Shown here piece after piece: positions 8,706 to 17,146 of a stretch of 64,000 nt of DNA. A model generated the notes under the pieces. That model did no database searches, was not told the DNA's origin, and saw only the letters and a list, made by a program, of their open reading frames with translations. This DNA comes from Streptomyces antnestii. GTDB taxonomy: Bacteria > Actinomycetota > Actinomycetes > Streptomycetales > Streptomycetaceae. A program made the position numbers and the translations under genes. Positions within the stretch are counted from its first letter, which is position 1. Each line of letters starts with the position of its first letter. Where the stretch lies: contig NZ_RZYA01000003.1 of the NCBI RefSeq assembly GCF_004005495.1, forward strand, positions 248,001-312,000, read 5' to 3'.

Positions 8706-8732
8706 TTTTCCACAGTCGCGAGGTTGTCCACA
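8706..8732 (+). promoter_or_regulatory. Pair of DnaA boxes
   Basis: TTTTCCACA (8706-8714) and TTGTCCACA (8724-8732) lie in the same orientation 18 bp apart. TTGTCCACA is the preferred Streptomyces DnaA box. They lie about 85-110 bp before the DUF2252 start. Confidence 0.6.
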
Positions 8733-8815
8733 GGCTCTGACGGGCTTCGGCCGACGACGGTACGGTCGTGGCCAGTTGATGTTCACAGACGTCAGACACG
8801 GGGGAGGCGGTCCAC

Positions 8816-10243
8816 GTGACCGAGCTCGACACGACGGTGCCGGTCCAGGGAGAGGAGCCCACGGCACGGCGGCTGCCGACCGTCCAGGGGTTCGCTGTAC
8901 GGCCCTCCTCCGGATCACCCAGACAAGAGGGCAAGGCCCTGCGCGACCGCGTACCGCGCTCCGCCCACGCGACCCTCACCCTGCACCCCGCCCGCCCCGA
9001 CGCCGTCACCGCGGTCGAGGAGTCCAACCGCGGCCGCATCGAAGAACTCACCCCGATACGCGTCGGCAGGATGGCGGCGACCCCGTTCGCGTTCCTCCGA
9101 GGATCCGCCGGCCTCATGGCCCACGACCTCGCCGGGACACCCGTCACCGGCATCGGCGCCCAGATCTGCGGAGACGCCCACGCGGCGAACTTCGGCCTAT
9201 ACGCCGACGCCCGGGGCGGACTCGTCATCGACCTCAACGACTTCGACGAAACCGCGCACGGCCCCTGGGAATGGGACGTCAAGCGACTCGCCACCTCACT
9301 CGTTCTCGCCGGGCGCGAAGCCGGAGCCGACGAGGACACCTGCCGCCAGGCCGCGTACGACGCGGTCGGCGCCTACCGCCGCACCATGCGCCTGCTGGCC
9401 CGACTGCCCGCACTCGACGCGTGGAACGCGATAGCCGACGAGGAACTCGTCTCCCACACCGACGCCCACGACCTCGTCGGCACGCTGGAACGCGTATCCG
9501 AGAAGGCGCGCAACAACACCAGCGGCCGATTCGCCGCCAAGTCCACCGAGCTCGCCGAGGACGGCACGCGCCGCTTCGTCGACGCACCACCCGTACTGCG
9601 CCGCATACCCGACGAGGAGGCATCCGCCGTCGCCGCCTCACTCGGCGACTACCTGCAGACACTCTCCGAAGACCGCCTCCCCCTGCTCGGCCGGTACGCG
9701 ATCCAGGACGTCGCCTTCCGCGTCGTCGGCACCGGAAGCGTCGGCACGAGGTCGTACGTGGTGCTGCTCCTCGACCACCGGGGAGAAGCACTTGTGCTCC
9801 AGGTGAAGGAAGCGCGGCCCTCCGCCCTGCTGCCGCACCTGCCCGCGGCCGGATTCGAGACGCCGCCGGTCGTCCACGAGGGGCGGCGCGTGGTCCTCGG
9901 GCAGAAGCGGATGCAGGTCGTCAGCGACATCCTGCTCGGCTGGACGACCGTCGCCGGACGGCCCTTCCAGGTAAGGCAGTTCAGAAACCGCAAGGGAAGC
10001 GTCGACCCGGCGGCACTCGGCGCCGACCAGATGGACGACTACGGCCGTATGACAGGCGCGCTCCTCGCCCGCGCCCACGCACACAGCGCGGATCCGCGAC
10101 TGGTAGCCGGCTACTGCGGCAAGAACGAGGAACTGGACGAGGCCATCGCCCAGTTCGCAGTCACCTACGCCGACCGCACGGAACAGGACCACACGGCACT
10201 GGTCAAGGCCGTGCGGGAGGGGAGGGTGCGGTCTGAGGTCTGA
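8816..10243 (+). CDS. DUF2252 family protein, kinase-like fold
   Basis: A 475-residue protein of the DUF2252 family, with a GTG start after a GGGGGAGG ribosome-binding site. The conserved ICGDAHAANFG (about residue 120) and DLNDFDE (about 142) motifs resemble the catalytic-loop HxDxxxxN and metal-binding DxD segments of aminoglycoside/choline kinase folds. This suggests phosphotransfer to a small molecule, but the substrate is unknown. There is no signal peptide or membrane segment. The stop codon lies inside a 7-bp tandem repeat, so the last residues (RSEV) are encoded by repeat DNA. Family assignment is secure; function is not known. Confidence 0.88.
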   Translation: MTELDTTVPVQGEEPTARRLPTVQGFAVRPSSGSPRQEGKALRDRVPRSAHATLTLHPARPDAVTAVEESNRGRIEELTPIRVGRMAATPFAFLRGSAGLMAHDLAGTPVTGIGAQICGDAHAANFGLYADARGGLVIDLNDFDETAHGPWEWDVKRLATSLVLAGREAGADEDTCRQAAYDAVGAYRRTMRLLARLPALDAWNAIADEELVSHTDAHDLVGTLERVSEKARNNTSGRFAAKSTELAEDGTRRFVDAPPVLRRIPDEEASAVAASLGDYLQTLSEDRLPLLGRYAIQDVAFRVVGTGSVGTRSYVVLLLDHRGEALVLQVKEARPSALLPHLPAAGFETPPVVHEGRRVVLGQKRMQVVSDILLGWTTVAGRPFQVRQFRNRKGSVDPAALGADQMDDYGRMTGALLARAHAHSADPRLVAGYCGKNEELDEAIAQFAVTYADRTEQDHTALVKAVREGRVRSEV

Positions 10244-10293
10244 GGTCTGAGGTCTGAGGTCTGAGGTCTGAGGGTTGAGGGTTGAGGGCTCAG
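10231..10293. repeat. Heptamer tandem repeat (GTCTGAG) covering a stop codon
   Basis: Six perfect copies of GTCTGAG span 10231-10272, followed by GGTTGAG twice and the diverged GGCTCAG. The repeat includes the TGA stop of the DUF2252 gene (10241-10243). Because 7 is not a multiple of 3, adding or losing units downstream of the stop leaves the protein intact. Confidence 0.92.
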
Positions 10294-10329
10294 GGGCTGG
10301 GGGGGAGGGGGGAGGGGGGAGCCCCCAGA
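10292..10329 (+). terminator. G-quadruplex-like tract and short hairpin after the DUF2252 gene
   Basis: Five close runs of four to seven G lie between 10292 and 10319, followed by GCCCCCAG, which can pair with the CTGGGGG at about 10297. It may act as a terminator or form a G-quadruplex on the plus strand. Folding was not calculated. Confidence 0.4.
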
Positions 10330-10386
10330 ACTGCGTGAAGGTGTGCGTTGAGCTGGCCCGGTCGGCCCGTGCCCTAGGCTGGACGG

Positions 10387-11253
10387 GTGACGACCCCGGA
10401 AGCCGAGTCGACCCCGTCCGAGGCCCCTGCTGCAGAGCCGCAGGGGCAGTCCGCTGGTGGGGGGCGGCCCGAGGAGCGGCTTGAGCGGGCTGTGCTCGCC
10501 GCCGAGCAGGCGCTGATCGAGTACGAGATCGCGGTGGAGACGTTCCGGGTCGAGGTGGAGAATTTCTCCCGGCTGCACCACCAGAAGCTCGGCCCCATGT
10601 ACACGCGTCTGGACGAGCTGGAGGCGCAGATCGCCGAGGCGGTCGCCGCGCGCAGTGGTGATCCGGAGGATCTGCGTAAGGCGGACGAGGCCCGGGCGCG
10701 CGTCATGCCCATGCCGGCGGTCGAGGAACTGTTCGACCTGTGGATGGACGGGGACGGGCTGTCGCCGGAGGCTTCCGCGATGCTCACCGATCAGCCGGTG
10801 AGGCCGCCGCAGCGGGTTCGGCCGAGTGACGAGGCGCGCAAGCTCTACCGGGAACTCGTCCGCAAGGCGCACCCCGATCTGGCGCAGGACGAGCAGGACC
10901 GCGCTCGGCGTGACGAGTTCATCGTGCGGGTCAACGCCGCGTACGGACGCGGTGACGAGACCATGCTGCGGGAGCTGTCCGACGAGTGGGCCGCGGGGCC
11001 TGTGCCTGAGGCGCGTAAGCCGAGCCCGAGCGAGGAGCTCTACGAGCGGCTCGAGTGGCTGGCGCAGCGCAAGGAGCTGCTGACGGCCGTCGCGCAGGAG
11101 CTGGAGGAGAGCGCGATCGGCGCGATGCTGCGGATGGCTCCGGACGACCCCGACCGGTTGCTCGAGGAGATCGCGGAGCAGCTGCTCGCGCAGGTCGCCG
11201 AGCGTGAGGCGGAGCTGCAGCGGCTGGTGGGCGAGCAGGCTGCCGGTAGCTGA
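10387..11253 (+). CDS. J-domain-like protein (HPD motif)
   Basis: A 288-residue cytoplasmic protein, GTG start. The N-terminal 35 residues are Pro/Ala/Glu-rich. Residues about 37-90 are heptad-like and probably coiled coil (RLERAVLAAEQALIEYEIAV). Around residues 145-185 is a J-domain-like segment, LYRELVRKAHPDLAQDE then FIVRVNAAYGRGD, with the HPD tripeptide that stimulates DnaK ATPase. The C-terminal 80 residues are again helical and charged. It lacks the Gly/Phe and zinc-finger regions of DnaJ, so it would be a class C J-protein with an unknown client. It precedes the rhodanese gene by about 120 bp. Confidence 0.72.
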   Translation: MTTPEAESTPSEAPAAEPQGQSAGGGRPEERLERAVLAAEQALIEYEIAVETFRVEVENFSRLHHQKLGPMYTRLDELEAQIAEAVAARSGDPEDLRKADEARARVMPMPAVEELFDLWMDGDGLSPEASAMLTDQPVRPPQRVRPSDEARKLYRELVRKAHPDLAQDEQDRARRDEFIVRVNAAYGRGDETMLRELSDEWAAGPVPEARKPSPSEELYERLEWLAQRKELLTAVAQELEESAIGAMLRMAPDDPDRLLEEIAEQLLAQVAEREAELQRLVGEQAAGS

Positions 11254-11374
11254 GCCGAATGGTTCGGCCCGGTTGGCCCGGTCGTGCGGTCGTGTCCTGG
11301 GCGTGCCCTCGGGCTTTCGTCGACGTGCTGAGGGGTCGCCGCTGGGGCCGGTGGGGTCGGGTAGCGTCGGGGGT

Positions 11375-11722
11375 ATGCATTTCGGATCTGGTGTGCCCAC
11401 GGTTGAGGTCGGCGAGCTCGTGGACGGGGACTTTCTCCTTGATGTCCGTGAGGACGATGAGTGGCAGGCGGGCCATGCCGAGGGTGCGCTGCACATCCCG
11501 ATCAGTGAGTTCGTGGCGCGTTACGGCGAGCTGACCGAGGCCGCTCCTCAGGACGGCCGGGTCAATGTGATCTGCCGGTCCGGTGGGCGTTCCGCGCAGG
11601 TGACGATGTATCTCGTGCAGCAGGGCATCGACGCGGTGAACGTGGACGGTGGCATGCAGGTGTGGGCCGCCGCGGGGCGGCCCGTGGTGGACGGCAAGGG
11701 CCAGGCGGGCTTCGTGCTCTGA
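11375..11722 (+). CDS. Single-domain rhodanese-like sulfurtransferase
   Basis: A 115-residue rhodanese domain. The start chosen at ATG 11375 (MHFGSG) places the domain at the N-terminus; longer in-frame extension upstream has no homology-like character. Motifs are LLDVREDDEW near the N-terminus and the active loop ICRSGGRS, with the catalytic Cys that carries persulfide. The GHAEGALHIPISEF segment is typical of GlpE/PspE-type single-domain proteins. Substrate unknown; roles range from sulfur transfer to thiol redox. It is convergent with the acyl-CoA dehydrogenase, only 12 bp away. Confidence 0.9.
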   Translation: MHFGSGVPTVEVGELVDGDFLLDVREDDEWQAGHAEGALHIPISEFVARYGELTEAAPQDGRVNVICRSGGRSAQVTMYLVQQGIDAVNVDGGMQVWAAAGRPVVDGKGQAGFVL

Positions 11723-11734
11723 CCCTTGCGTGGG

Positions 11735-12868
11735 TCAGCCGAGGGGGTGGGCGGCCAGGAGGTCGCCGAGGGTCTCCTCGTGAGCGGCGGCGGGGCCCAG
11801 CGACAGTTCCAGTTGTTTGGCCCAGGCGTGGTAGCGGTGCAGCGGGTAGTCGGTGTCGGCGCCGAATCCTCCGTGCAGGTGCTGTGCGGTCTGGACGACG
11901 CGTCGTACGCCGTCCGATGCCCAGATCTTGGCTACGGCGATGTCGCCCGACGCGGGGAGTGGTCCGCCCTCTCGGGTGCCGATGCGCCAGGCGGCCTGCC
12001 AGAGGGTGGCTTCCATGGCGCGCAGGTCGATGTATCGGTCGGCGGCCTGGACCGCGACCGCTTGGAACGTGGCCACGGGGTGGCCGAACTGTTCGCGCTT
12101 GCCCGTGTAGTCGCCGGTCATGCGGAGGACGCTTTCGCCGAGGCCGAGCGCGAGGGCGCAGGTTCCGGTGGTGAGGAGCTGGTGCAGCCGGTCCCAGGCT
12201 TCGTCGGTCTCGATGATGTGGTGGGCGTCGAGGCGTACGGCGTCGAGGTGGAGTTCGGCGAGGCGTTCGCCGCTGGTGGAGATCTGTTCGGCGAGGGTGA
12301 GGCCCTGGTGCGGGCGGGGCACCACGGCGATGACGGTGCTTCCTTGTGGGGTGTGGGCGGGTACGGCGATGTGGTCGGCGTTGTGGGCCCAGGGAACGGC
12401 GGTCTGGGTGCCGTCGAGGATCCAGGTGCCGGCGTCGTGGTGTGCGCTGACGGCGAGTTCGGCCGGGTCGTGTCCGGTGCGGCCCGCGGAGGCGGCCGTG
12501 AGGATGAGTTCGCCGTTGGCTGCTCCGGGGAGGATCCGCTTCTTCAACTCGTCGCTGCCGTACGCCTGTACGGCGACGGCGGTCGCGGTGTGTTCGAGGA
12601 GGGGGACGCGGGCGAGAACCTTCGCGGATTCCCGGAGGACCAGGCAGAGGGCGATCGCGTCCAGGCCGGCGCCGCCGTGTTCGGGGTCGAGCAGGAGGCT
12701 GAGGAGGTCGGCGTCGGCGAGTTTCGACCAGAGGGCTCGGTCGAAGTCGTCGGCAACGGCACCCGGGGTGAGGGCCGGGCTCGGCACGCTGTCGGGCGCG
12801 ACGGGGCCGAATACGGCCTTGGCCGCCTCGACGGCCGCCTGCTGTTCTTCGGTGAAGGTGAAGTCCAC
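11735..12868 (-). CDS. Acyl-CoA dehydrogenase family protein
   Basis: A 377-residue FAD-dependent acyl-CoA dehydrogenase-like protein (MDFTFTEEQQAAVEAAKAVF). N-terminal helical, middle beta and C-terminal four-helix domains are recognisable (GGAGLDAIAL, GYTGKREQFGHPV-type segment at about 255, LHGGFGADTDYPLHR near the end). The catalytic base is not obvious, as in many steroid-type or FadE26/FadE34-like subunits that act as heteromers. A KstR-type palindrome lies 80 bp upstream. It sits between a rhodanese gene and the paa operon but has its own upstream region of 165 bp. Substrate unknown; steroid side chain or fatty acyl are possibilities. Confidence 0.85.
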   Translation of the reverse strand: MDFTFTEEQQAAVEAAKAVFGPVAPDSVPSPALTPGAVADDFDRALWSKLADADLLSLLLDPEHGGAGLDAIALCLVLRESAKVLARVPLLEHTATAVAVQAYGSDELKKRILPGAANGELILTAASAGRTGHDPAELAVSAHHDAGTWILDGTQTAVPWAHNADHIAVPAHTPQGSTVIAVVPRPHQGLTLAEQISTSGERLAELHLDAVRLDAHHIIETDEAWDRLHQLLTTGTCALALGLGESVLRMTGDYTGKREQFGHPVATFQAVAVQAADRYIDLRAMEATLWQAAWRIGTREGGPLPASGDIAVAKIWASDGVRRVVQTAQHLHGGFGADTDYPLHRYHAWAKQLELSLGPAAAHEETLGDLLAAHPLG

Positions 12869-12947
12869 TGCCCTGTCCTCCCGTGCACCGGTTCATCGTG
12901 ACGACCGCCGTGATCTGGCGACGGCGCGATCTGACGGTGCGTCAAGA

Positions 12948-12961
12948 TAGAACAGGTTCTA
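12948..12961. promoter_or_regulatory. KstR-like operator palindrome
   Basis: TAGAACAGGTTCTA is a perfect dyad of 6 bp around AG/GG and matches the mycobacterial KstR consensus TnnAACnnGTTnnA at every defined position. It lies 80 bp upstream of the acyl-CoA dehydrogenase start. Confidence 0.6.
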
Positions 12962-13033
12962 CGAGAAGGGAATACGAGGGCAAGTAGGCATGCGTGGTGC
13001 GCCCGTTGGGCCCGTTGAGGGTGCTTGCCCCGG

Positions 13034-14092
13034 TCAGCGGTCGAAGTCCAGCTCCACCGTCTCCGTGGCCGGGTGGGACTGGCAGGCGAGTACGTAGCCG
13101 GCGTCGGTCTCCTCGGGTTCGAGCGCGAAGTTGCGGTCCATGCGCACCTCGCCCGAGACGAGGAACGCGCGGCAGGTCCCGCAGACTCCGCCCTTGCAGG
13201 CGTAGGGGGCGTCGGGGCGGTTGCGCAGCACGGTCTCCAGGAGTGATTCGCCGTCGTCGACGGGCCAGGTGCCGGAGCGGCCGTCGAGCTGGGCGGTGAC
13301 CGTGGAATGCGCGAGGCTCGGTGCGGGGCGTGCGGGTGCCGCTCCGTCGTCGACGTGGAAGATCTCCTCGTGGATGCGGGCTCTTCGTACGCCGAGGGCA
13401 CGCAGGGTCCGTTCGGCTTCCTGGACGAGACCGAAGGGGCCGCACAGGTACCAGCCGGCTACGTCGTCCACGGGGAGCAGCGCGGGCAGGAGTTTCGTCA
13501 GGCGCTCCTGGTCGAGGCGGCCGGAGTCGAGGCCGGCCTGCTGTTCTTCCCGGGACAGGACGGTGACCAGCTGGAACCGGTCGGGATAGCGGTCCTTCAG
13601 ATCGGCCACCTCGTCCAGGAACATCGTCGACGCCGCCGTGCGGTCGCTGCGGATGAGGCAGAAGCGGGCCCGGGGTTCCCGGGCGAGCAAGGTGGCCGCG
13701 ATCGACAGGACCGGGGTGATGCCGCTGCCCCCGACCACGGCGGCGTACCGCCCGGGAGTGGGTTCGAGGATGAAGCGGCCGGCGGGGATCATCACCTCGA
13801 TGACGTCGCCTACGGAGATCTCCTTGAGGGCGTACGTCGAGAACGCTCCGCCTTCGACGAGGCGGACGCCGACGCGGAGGGTCCGGGGGCCTTCGGGGCC
13901 CGGGGCGGGTGAGCAGATCGAGTAGGTGCGCCGGATCTCGCTGTTGTCGGCGGGGCGTCGCAGGGCGAGGTGCTGGCCGGGTGCGTGGCGGTATTCCTCG
14001 CGCAGTGCTTCGGGCACGTCGAAGGTGAGTGCCACGGAGTCGTCGGTGAGCCGGTCGACCGCTGCTACGTGGAGTTGGTGGAAGCGGGCCAT
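13034..14092 (-). CDS. paaE: 1,2-phenylacetyl-CoA epoxidase reductase subunit PaaE
   Basis: Electron-transfer subunit of the phenylacetyl-CoA epoxidase, passing electrons from NADPH via FAD and a [2Fe-2S] cluster to PaaAC. The 352-residue protein begins at ATG 14092 (MARFHQL). It has a ferredoxin-reductase FAD domain with RTYSICS, an NAD(P) domain with GGSGITPVLS and YLCGPFG, and a C-terminal plant-type ferredoxin domain. Cluster ligands are Cys299, Cys304, Cys307 and Cys337. The start overlaps the paaD stop by one base (TGATG). It is last gene of the paaABCDE operon. Confidence 0.95.
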   Translation of the reverse strand: MARFHQLHVAAVDRLTDDSVALTFDVPEALREEYRHAPGQHLALRRPADNSEIRRTYSICSPAPGPEGPRTLRVGVRLVEGGAFSTYALKEISVGDVIEVMIPAGRFILEPTPGRYAAVVGGSGITPVLSIAATLLAREPRARFCLIRSDRTAASTMFLDEVADLKDRYPDRFQLVTVLSREEQQAGLDSGRLDQERLTKLLPALLPVDDVAGWYLCGPFGLVQEAERTLRALGVRRARIHEEIFHVDDGAAPARPAPSLAHSTVTAQLDGRSGTWPVDDGESLLETVLRNRPDAPYACKGGVCGTCRAFLVSGEVRMDRNFALEPEETDAGYVLACQSHPATETVELDFDR

Positions 14093-14748
14093 CACAACTC
14101 CTTGAAGTGGTCGAAGGGTTCGCGGCAGTCGAGGCAGCGCCGCAGGGCTTTGCAGGCGGTGGAGGAGAAGCGGCTCAGCAGTTCGGTGTCGGTGGATCCG
14201 CAGTGCGGGCAGCGCAGGGGGGCGTCGCCGGGCTCGGGGGCGCCGAGGAGCGTGGCGGCGGCGGTGTCGGGTTCGGTGGCCGTGCGCGCGGGTGCCGTGG
14301 TGCGTGTGGGGCTCAGGGTGACGGGCACCGGTCCCTGGTCCGTTCGGACCGCGCGGGGTGGCGCGATGCCGAACTCCCTGAGCCTGCGGCGGCCTTCGTC
14401 CGTGATGTCGTCCGTGGTCCAGGCCGGTGTGAGGACGCGGCGGACGGTGACGTCCGCCATGCCGTGGTCGTGCAGGACCCGCTCGATGTCCGTGGCCATG
14501 GCTTCGACGGCGGGGCAGCCGGTGTAGGTGGGGGTCAGCTCCACCTCGACGCTGCTGGGGGTGAGGCAACGAACGGAGCGGAGTACGCCCAGTTCAGCGA
14601 GGGTGAGGACGGGCAGCTCGGGGTCGGGCACAGAGCCGGCGAGCCTGCGCAGCTCCGCCTCGAGCGGTGTCTCCGTGCGGCCGGCGGCGTCCTGGGGGGA
14701 GGCCGTGGGTTGGGCTTGGGGGGTTGCCCGGGGGGTCTTGGTCACCAT
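14092..14748 (-). CDS. paaD: Phenylacetyl-CoA epoxidase maturation protein PaaD
   Basis: A 218-residue member of the MIP18/DUF59 family, thought to help mature the iron centres of the epoxidase. The DUF59 domain spans about residues 30-120 (SVPDPELPVLTLAELG and TYTGCPAVEAM with the conserved Cys). The C-terminus has a zinc-ribbon-like set CPHCG ... CLDC. The N-terminal 28 residues are Pro/Thr/Gln-rich and likely disordered. ATG 14748 overlaps the end of paaC by 7 bp. Confidence 0.94.
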   Translation of the reverse strand: MVTKTPRATPQAQPTASPQDAAGRTETPLEAELRRLAGSVPDPELPVLTLAELGVLRSVRCLTPSSVEVELTPTYTGCPAVEAMATDIERVLHDHGMADVTVRRVLTPAWTTDDITDEGRRRLREFGIAPPRAVRTDQGPVPVTLSPTRTTAPARTATEPDTAAATLLGAPEPGDAPLRCPHCGSTDTELLSRFSSTACKALRRCLDCREPFDHFKEL

Positions 14749-15554
14749 GTCGCCCCCGGGTGGCTGCGGTGGAGGTGCTGCATCTCTGCGAGCATCCGTC
14801 CGAACGGTTCCGTGTGCAGGCCCTGGCGCCCGGCGCCGGCGCTCCAGGCCCCGGTGCGCGGCCCTTCGGGGACCTTCAGGGTCGCCCGGTCGAGGACGGC
14901 GGTGACCGACGCGGTCCAACTGGCCTCCATCTCCGGCCAGTCGACGTCGATGCCGGAGGTTCCGTCGGTGCTGTCGGTGTCGGCGGTGCCGTTGATGGGC
15001 TGGAACATCTCTCCGGTGTGGCGCCACAGGGCGTCGCAGGCCCGCTGCATCCGGTCGTGGCTCTCGGGGGTGCCGTCCCCGAGGCGTACGGTCCACTGCT
15101 CCGCGTGGTCCCGGTGGTACGCGACCTCCTTGACCGCCTTGGCGGCGAGGCCGGTGAGCGGGCCGTCGGACGCGGCGAGGCGTTCGTACAGCAGGTGCTG
15201 GTAGGTGGAGAAGTACAGCTGGCGGGCGATGGTGTGGGCGAAGTCGCCGTTGGGCTGTTCGACCAGCTGGACGTTGCGGAAGGCGCGTTCCTCGCGGAGG
15301 TAGGCCAGTTCGTCCTCGTCGCCGACGAGGGAGAGCAGGACGCGGGCCTGGCCGAGGAGGTCGAGCGCGATGTTCGCCAGGGCGACTTCTTCTTCGAGGA
15401 CAGGGGCGTGTCCGGCCCACTCCCCCAGCCGGTGCGACAGCACGAGCGCGTCGTCACCCAGGGCGAGCGCCGTGGCGGCGACGCTCGGGGGCGCTGCCGG
15501 CGTGGCGGGCGTGGCGGGTGTCCCGGATGTGGGGCTGGTCGCGTGGGCGGTCAC
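14742..15554 (-). CDS. paaC: Phenylacetyl-CoA epoxidase structural subunit PaaC
   Basis: A ferritin-like subunit that pairs with PaaA in the epoxidase and supports the catalytic chain. The 270-residue protein has an Ala/Pro/Thr-rich N-terminus of about 25 residues, then helices such as LGDDALVLSHRLGEW, LANIALDLLGQAR and VKEVAYHRDHAEQW. The start overlaps the paaB stop by 4 bp. Family assignment rests on operon position and these conserved helices. Confidence 0.95.
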   Translation of the reverse strand: MTAHATSPTSGTPATPATPAAPPSVAATALALGDDALVLSHRLGEWAGHAPVLEEEVALANIALDLLGQARVLLSLVGDEDELAYLREERAFRNVQLVEQPNGDFAHTIARQLYFSTYQHLLYERLAASDGPLTGLAAKAVKEVAYHRDHAEQWTVRLGDGTPESHDRMQRACDALWRHTGEMFQPINGTADTDSTDGTSGIDVDWPEMEASWTASVTAVLDRATLKVPEGPRTGAWSAGAGRQGLHTEPFGRMLAEMQHLHRSHPGATW

Positions 15555-15841
15555 AGGTGCTTCACCCCTTCAGGAATCTCGTAGAACGTGGGGTGGCGGT
15601 ACGGCTTGTCGGCGGAGGGTTCGAAGAAGGGGTCCTTCTCATCGGGCGAGGAGGCGGTGATCGAGGTGGATGGGACGACCCAGATCGAGACGCCTTCGCC
15701 GCGGCGTGTGTACAGGTCGCGTGCGTTCCGCAGGGCGAGCTCGGCGTCCGGGGCGTGCAGGCTTCCCGCGTGGGTGTGCGACAGTCCACGCCGGGAGCGT
15801 ACGAAGACCTCCCACAGCGGCCAGTCCTTCGTGTCGCTCAT
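15551..15841 (-). CDS. paaB: Phenylacetyl-CoA epoxidase subunit PaaB
   Basis: A small 96-residue subunit that bridges PaaAC heterodimers. It begins [19 protein letters not shown] and has the signature [19 protein letters not shown] and DLYTRRGEG. The C-terminal [13 protein letters not shown] is also typical. Coupled by 4-bp overlaps on both sides with paaA and paaC. Confidence 0.96.
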   Translation of the reverse strand: MSDTKDWPLWEVFVRSRRGLSHTHAGSLHAPDAELALRNARDLYTRRGEGVSIWVVPSTSITASSPDEKDPFFEPSADKPYRHPTFYEIPEGVKHL

Positions 15842-16884
15842 GCCGTCGCCTTCCCGCTCGCCCCGGAGTGTTTGGCCGCGTGGGCCGCTGCCGCTTCCCT
15901 GACCCAGGCGCCCTCGTCGTGTGCCCGCCTGCGCTGGGTGATCCGCTGTTCGTTGCACGGTCCGTTGCCCTTCAGGACTTCCCAGAACTCCGTCCAGTCG
16001 ATGGCTCCGAAGTCGTGGTGCCCGCGCTCCTCGTTCCACCGGAGGTCGGGGTCGGGGAGGGCGAGCCCGAGCGATTCGGCCTGCGGTACGCAGATGTCGA
16101 CGAAGCGCTGGCGCAGCTCGTCGTTCGAATGGCGCTTGATCTTCCACTCCATGGACTGCGCCGAGTGGGACGACTCGTCGTCGGGAGGGCCGAACATCAT
16201 CAGTGAGGGCCACCACCAGCGGTCGACGGCGTCCTGCGCCATCGCGTGCTGGGCGTCGGTGCCGCGGCTCAGGGCGAGGAGCAGCTCGTAGCCCTGGCGC
16301 TGGTGGAAGGACTCCTCCTTGCAGATCCGGACCATGGCGCGCGCGTACGGACCGTACGAGCAGCGGCACAGCGGGACCTGGTTGGTGATCGCGGCGCCGT
16401 CCACGAGCCAGCCGATGGCGCCGACGTCCGCCCAGGTCAGCGTCGGGTAGTTGAAGATCGACGAGTATTTCTGGCGGCCGCTGTGCAGCTTGTCGAGGAG
16501 CTCGTCGCGGCCCGTGCCGAGCGTTTCGGCGGCGCTGTACAGGTACAGGCCGTGGCCGGCCTCGTCCTGCACCTTCGCCATCAGGATCGCCTTGCGTCGT
16601 AGCGAGGGGGCGCGCGTGATCCAGTTCGCCTCCGGCTGCATGCCGATGATCTCGGAGTGGGCGTGCTGGGCGATCTGGCGCACGAGCGTCGCGCGATAGG
16701 CGTCGGGCATCCAGTCGCGGGGCTCGATGCGCTCCTCCGCCGCCACGGCGGTGTCGAACGCTGCCTGGTACGCGGCGGTGCCCGAGTCGGGGCCTGAGTC
16801 CGGGCCCGAGGCCGTGCCGATGGCGTCGGACGTGGCGTGAGCCGCCGGTGTCCCCGCCGCTTGGTGCGCAGCTGCTGTCGCCAT
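15838..16884 (-). CDS. paaA: Phenylacetyl-CoA epoxidase catalytic subunit PaaA
   Basis: The di-iron oxygenase subunit that epoxidises the aromatic ring of phenylacetyl-CoA. The 348-residue protein starts at ATG 16884 ([11 protein letters not shown]), with an Ala/Gly/Ser-rich leader of about 40 residues before the domain. Iron-ligand helices are visible: a Glu-x-x-His pair in [14 protein letters not shown] and another in [32 protein letters not shown] near the C-terminus is diagnostic. It is first gene of the operon; a TetR-type operator lies 34-47 bp upstream of the start codon, placed to block transcription. Confidence 0.96.
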   Translation of the reverse strand: MATAAAHQAAGTPAAHATSDAIGTASGPDSGPDSGTAAYQAAFDTAVAAEERIEPRDWMPDAYRATLVRQIAQHAHSEIIGMQPEANWITRAPSLRRKAILMAKVQDEAGHGLYLYSAAETLGTGRDELLDKLHSGRQKYSSIFNYPTLTWADVGAIGWLVDGAAITNQVPLCRCSYGPYARAMVRICKEESFHQRQGYELLLALSRGTDAQHAMAQDAVDRWWWPSLMMFGPPDDESSHSAQSMEWKIKRHSNDELRQRFVDICVPQAESLGLALPDPDLRWNEERGHHDFGAIDWTEFWEVLKGNGPCNEQRITQRRRAHDEGAWVREAAAAHAAKHSGASGKATA

Positions 16885-16917
16885 CCCGGTCTCCCTCGAC
16901 CTTGAGCGAATCTCCCG

Positions 16918-16931
16918 ACCGATCGTTCGGT
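16918..16931. promoter_or_regulatory. PaaR-type operator before paaABCDE
   Basis: On the minus strand the site reads ACCGAACGATCGGT, an imperfect dyad with arms ACCGA/TCGGT. It is identical, with 6 bp of flanking sequence, to the site between paaN and paaH. The TetR-family gene at 23480 is the likely repressor. Confidence 0.75.
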
Positions 16932-16990
16932 TCCTCGGATTCAATGGTGGGACGCGGCGCCGTAGGGTGTCAACCCTGCGAGGTCCTGCC

Positions 16991-17013
16991 TGTGGATAAG
17001 TCCCTGTGGATAA
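16991..17013 (-). promoter_or_regulatory. Two perfect DnaA boxes 14 bp apart
   Basis: TGTGGATAA occurs at 16991-16999 and 17005-17013, the reverse complement of the classical TTATCCACA box. The two are direct repeats with the shared flank TGTGGATAAGTCC. They lie between paaA and the DUF5819 gene, which are divergently transcribed. Confidence 0.65.
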
Positions 17014-17146
17014 GTCCATGACCCTGTGCCTCGCATGCGCGGCTGAGTACCGTGCCGGTGCGGTGCCGGGAGTGGGCCGTGCGGCGAGGAATCGGTTCGG
17101 CAGAAGCGCGGGCCGACGGCAGCGGGAGACTCGGGAGACGGGGCGC

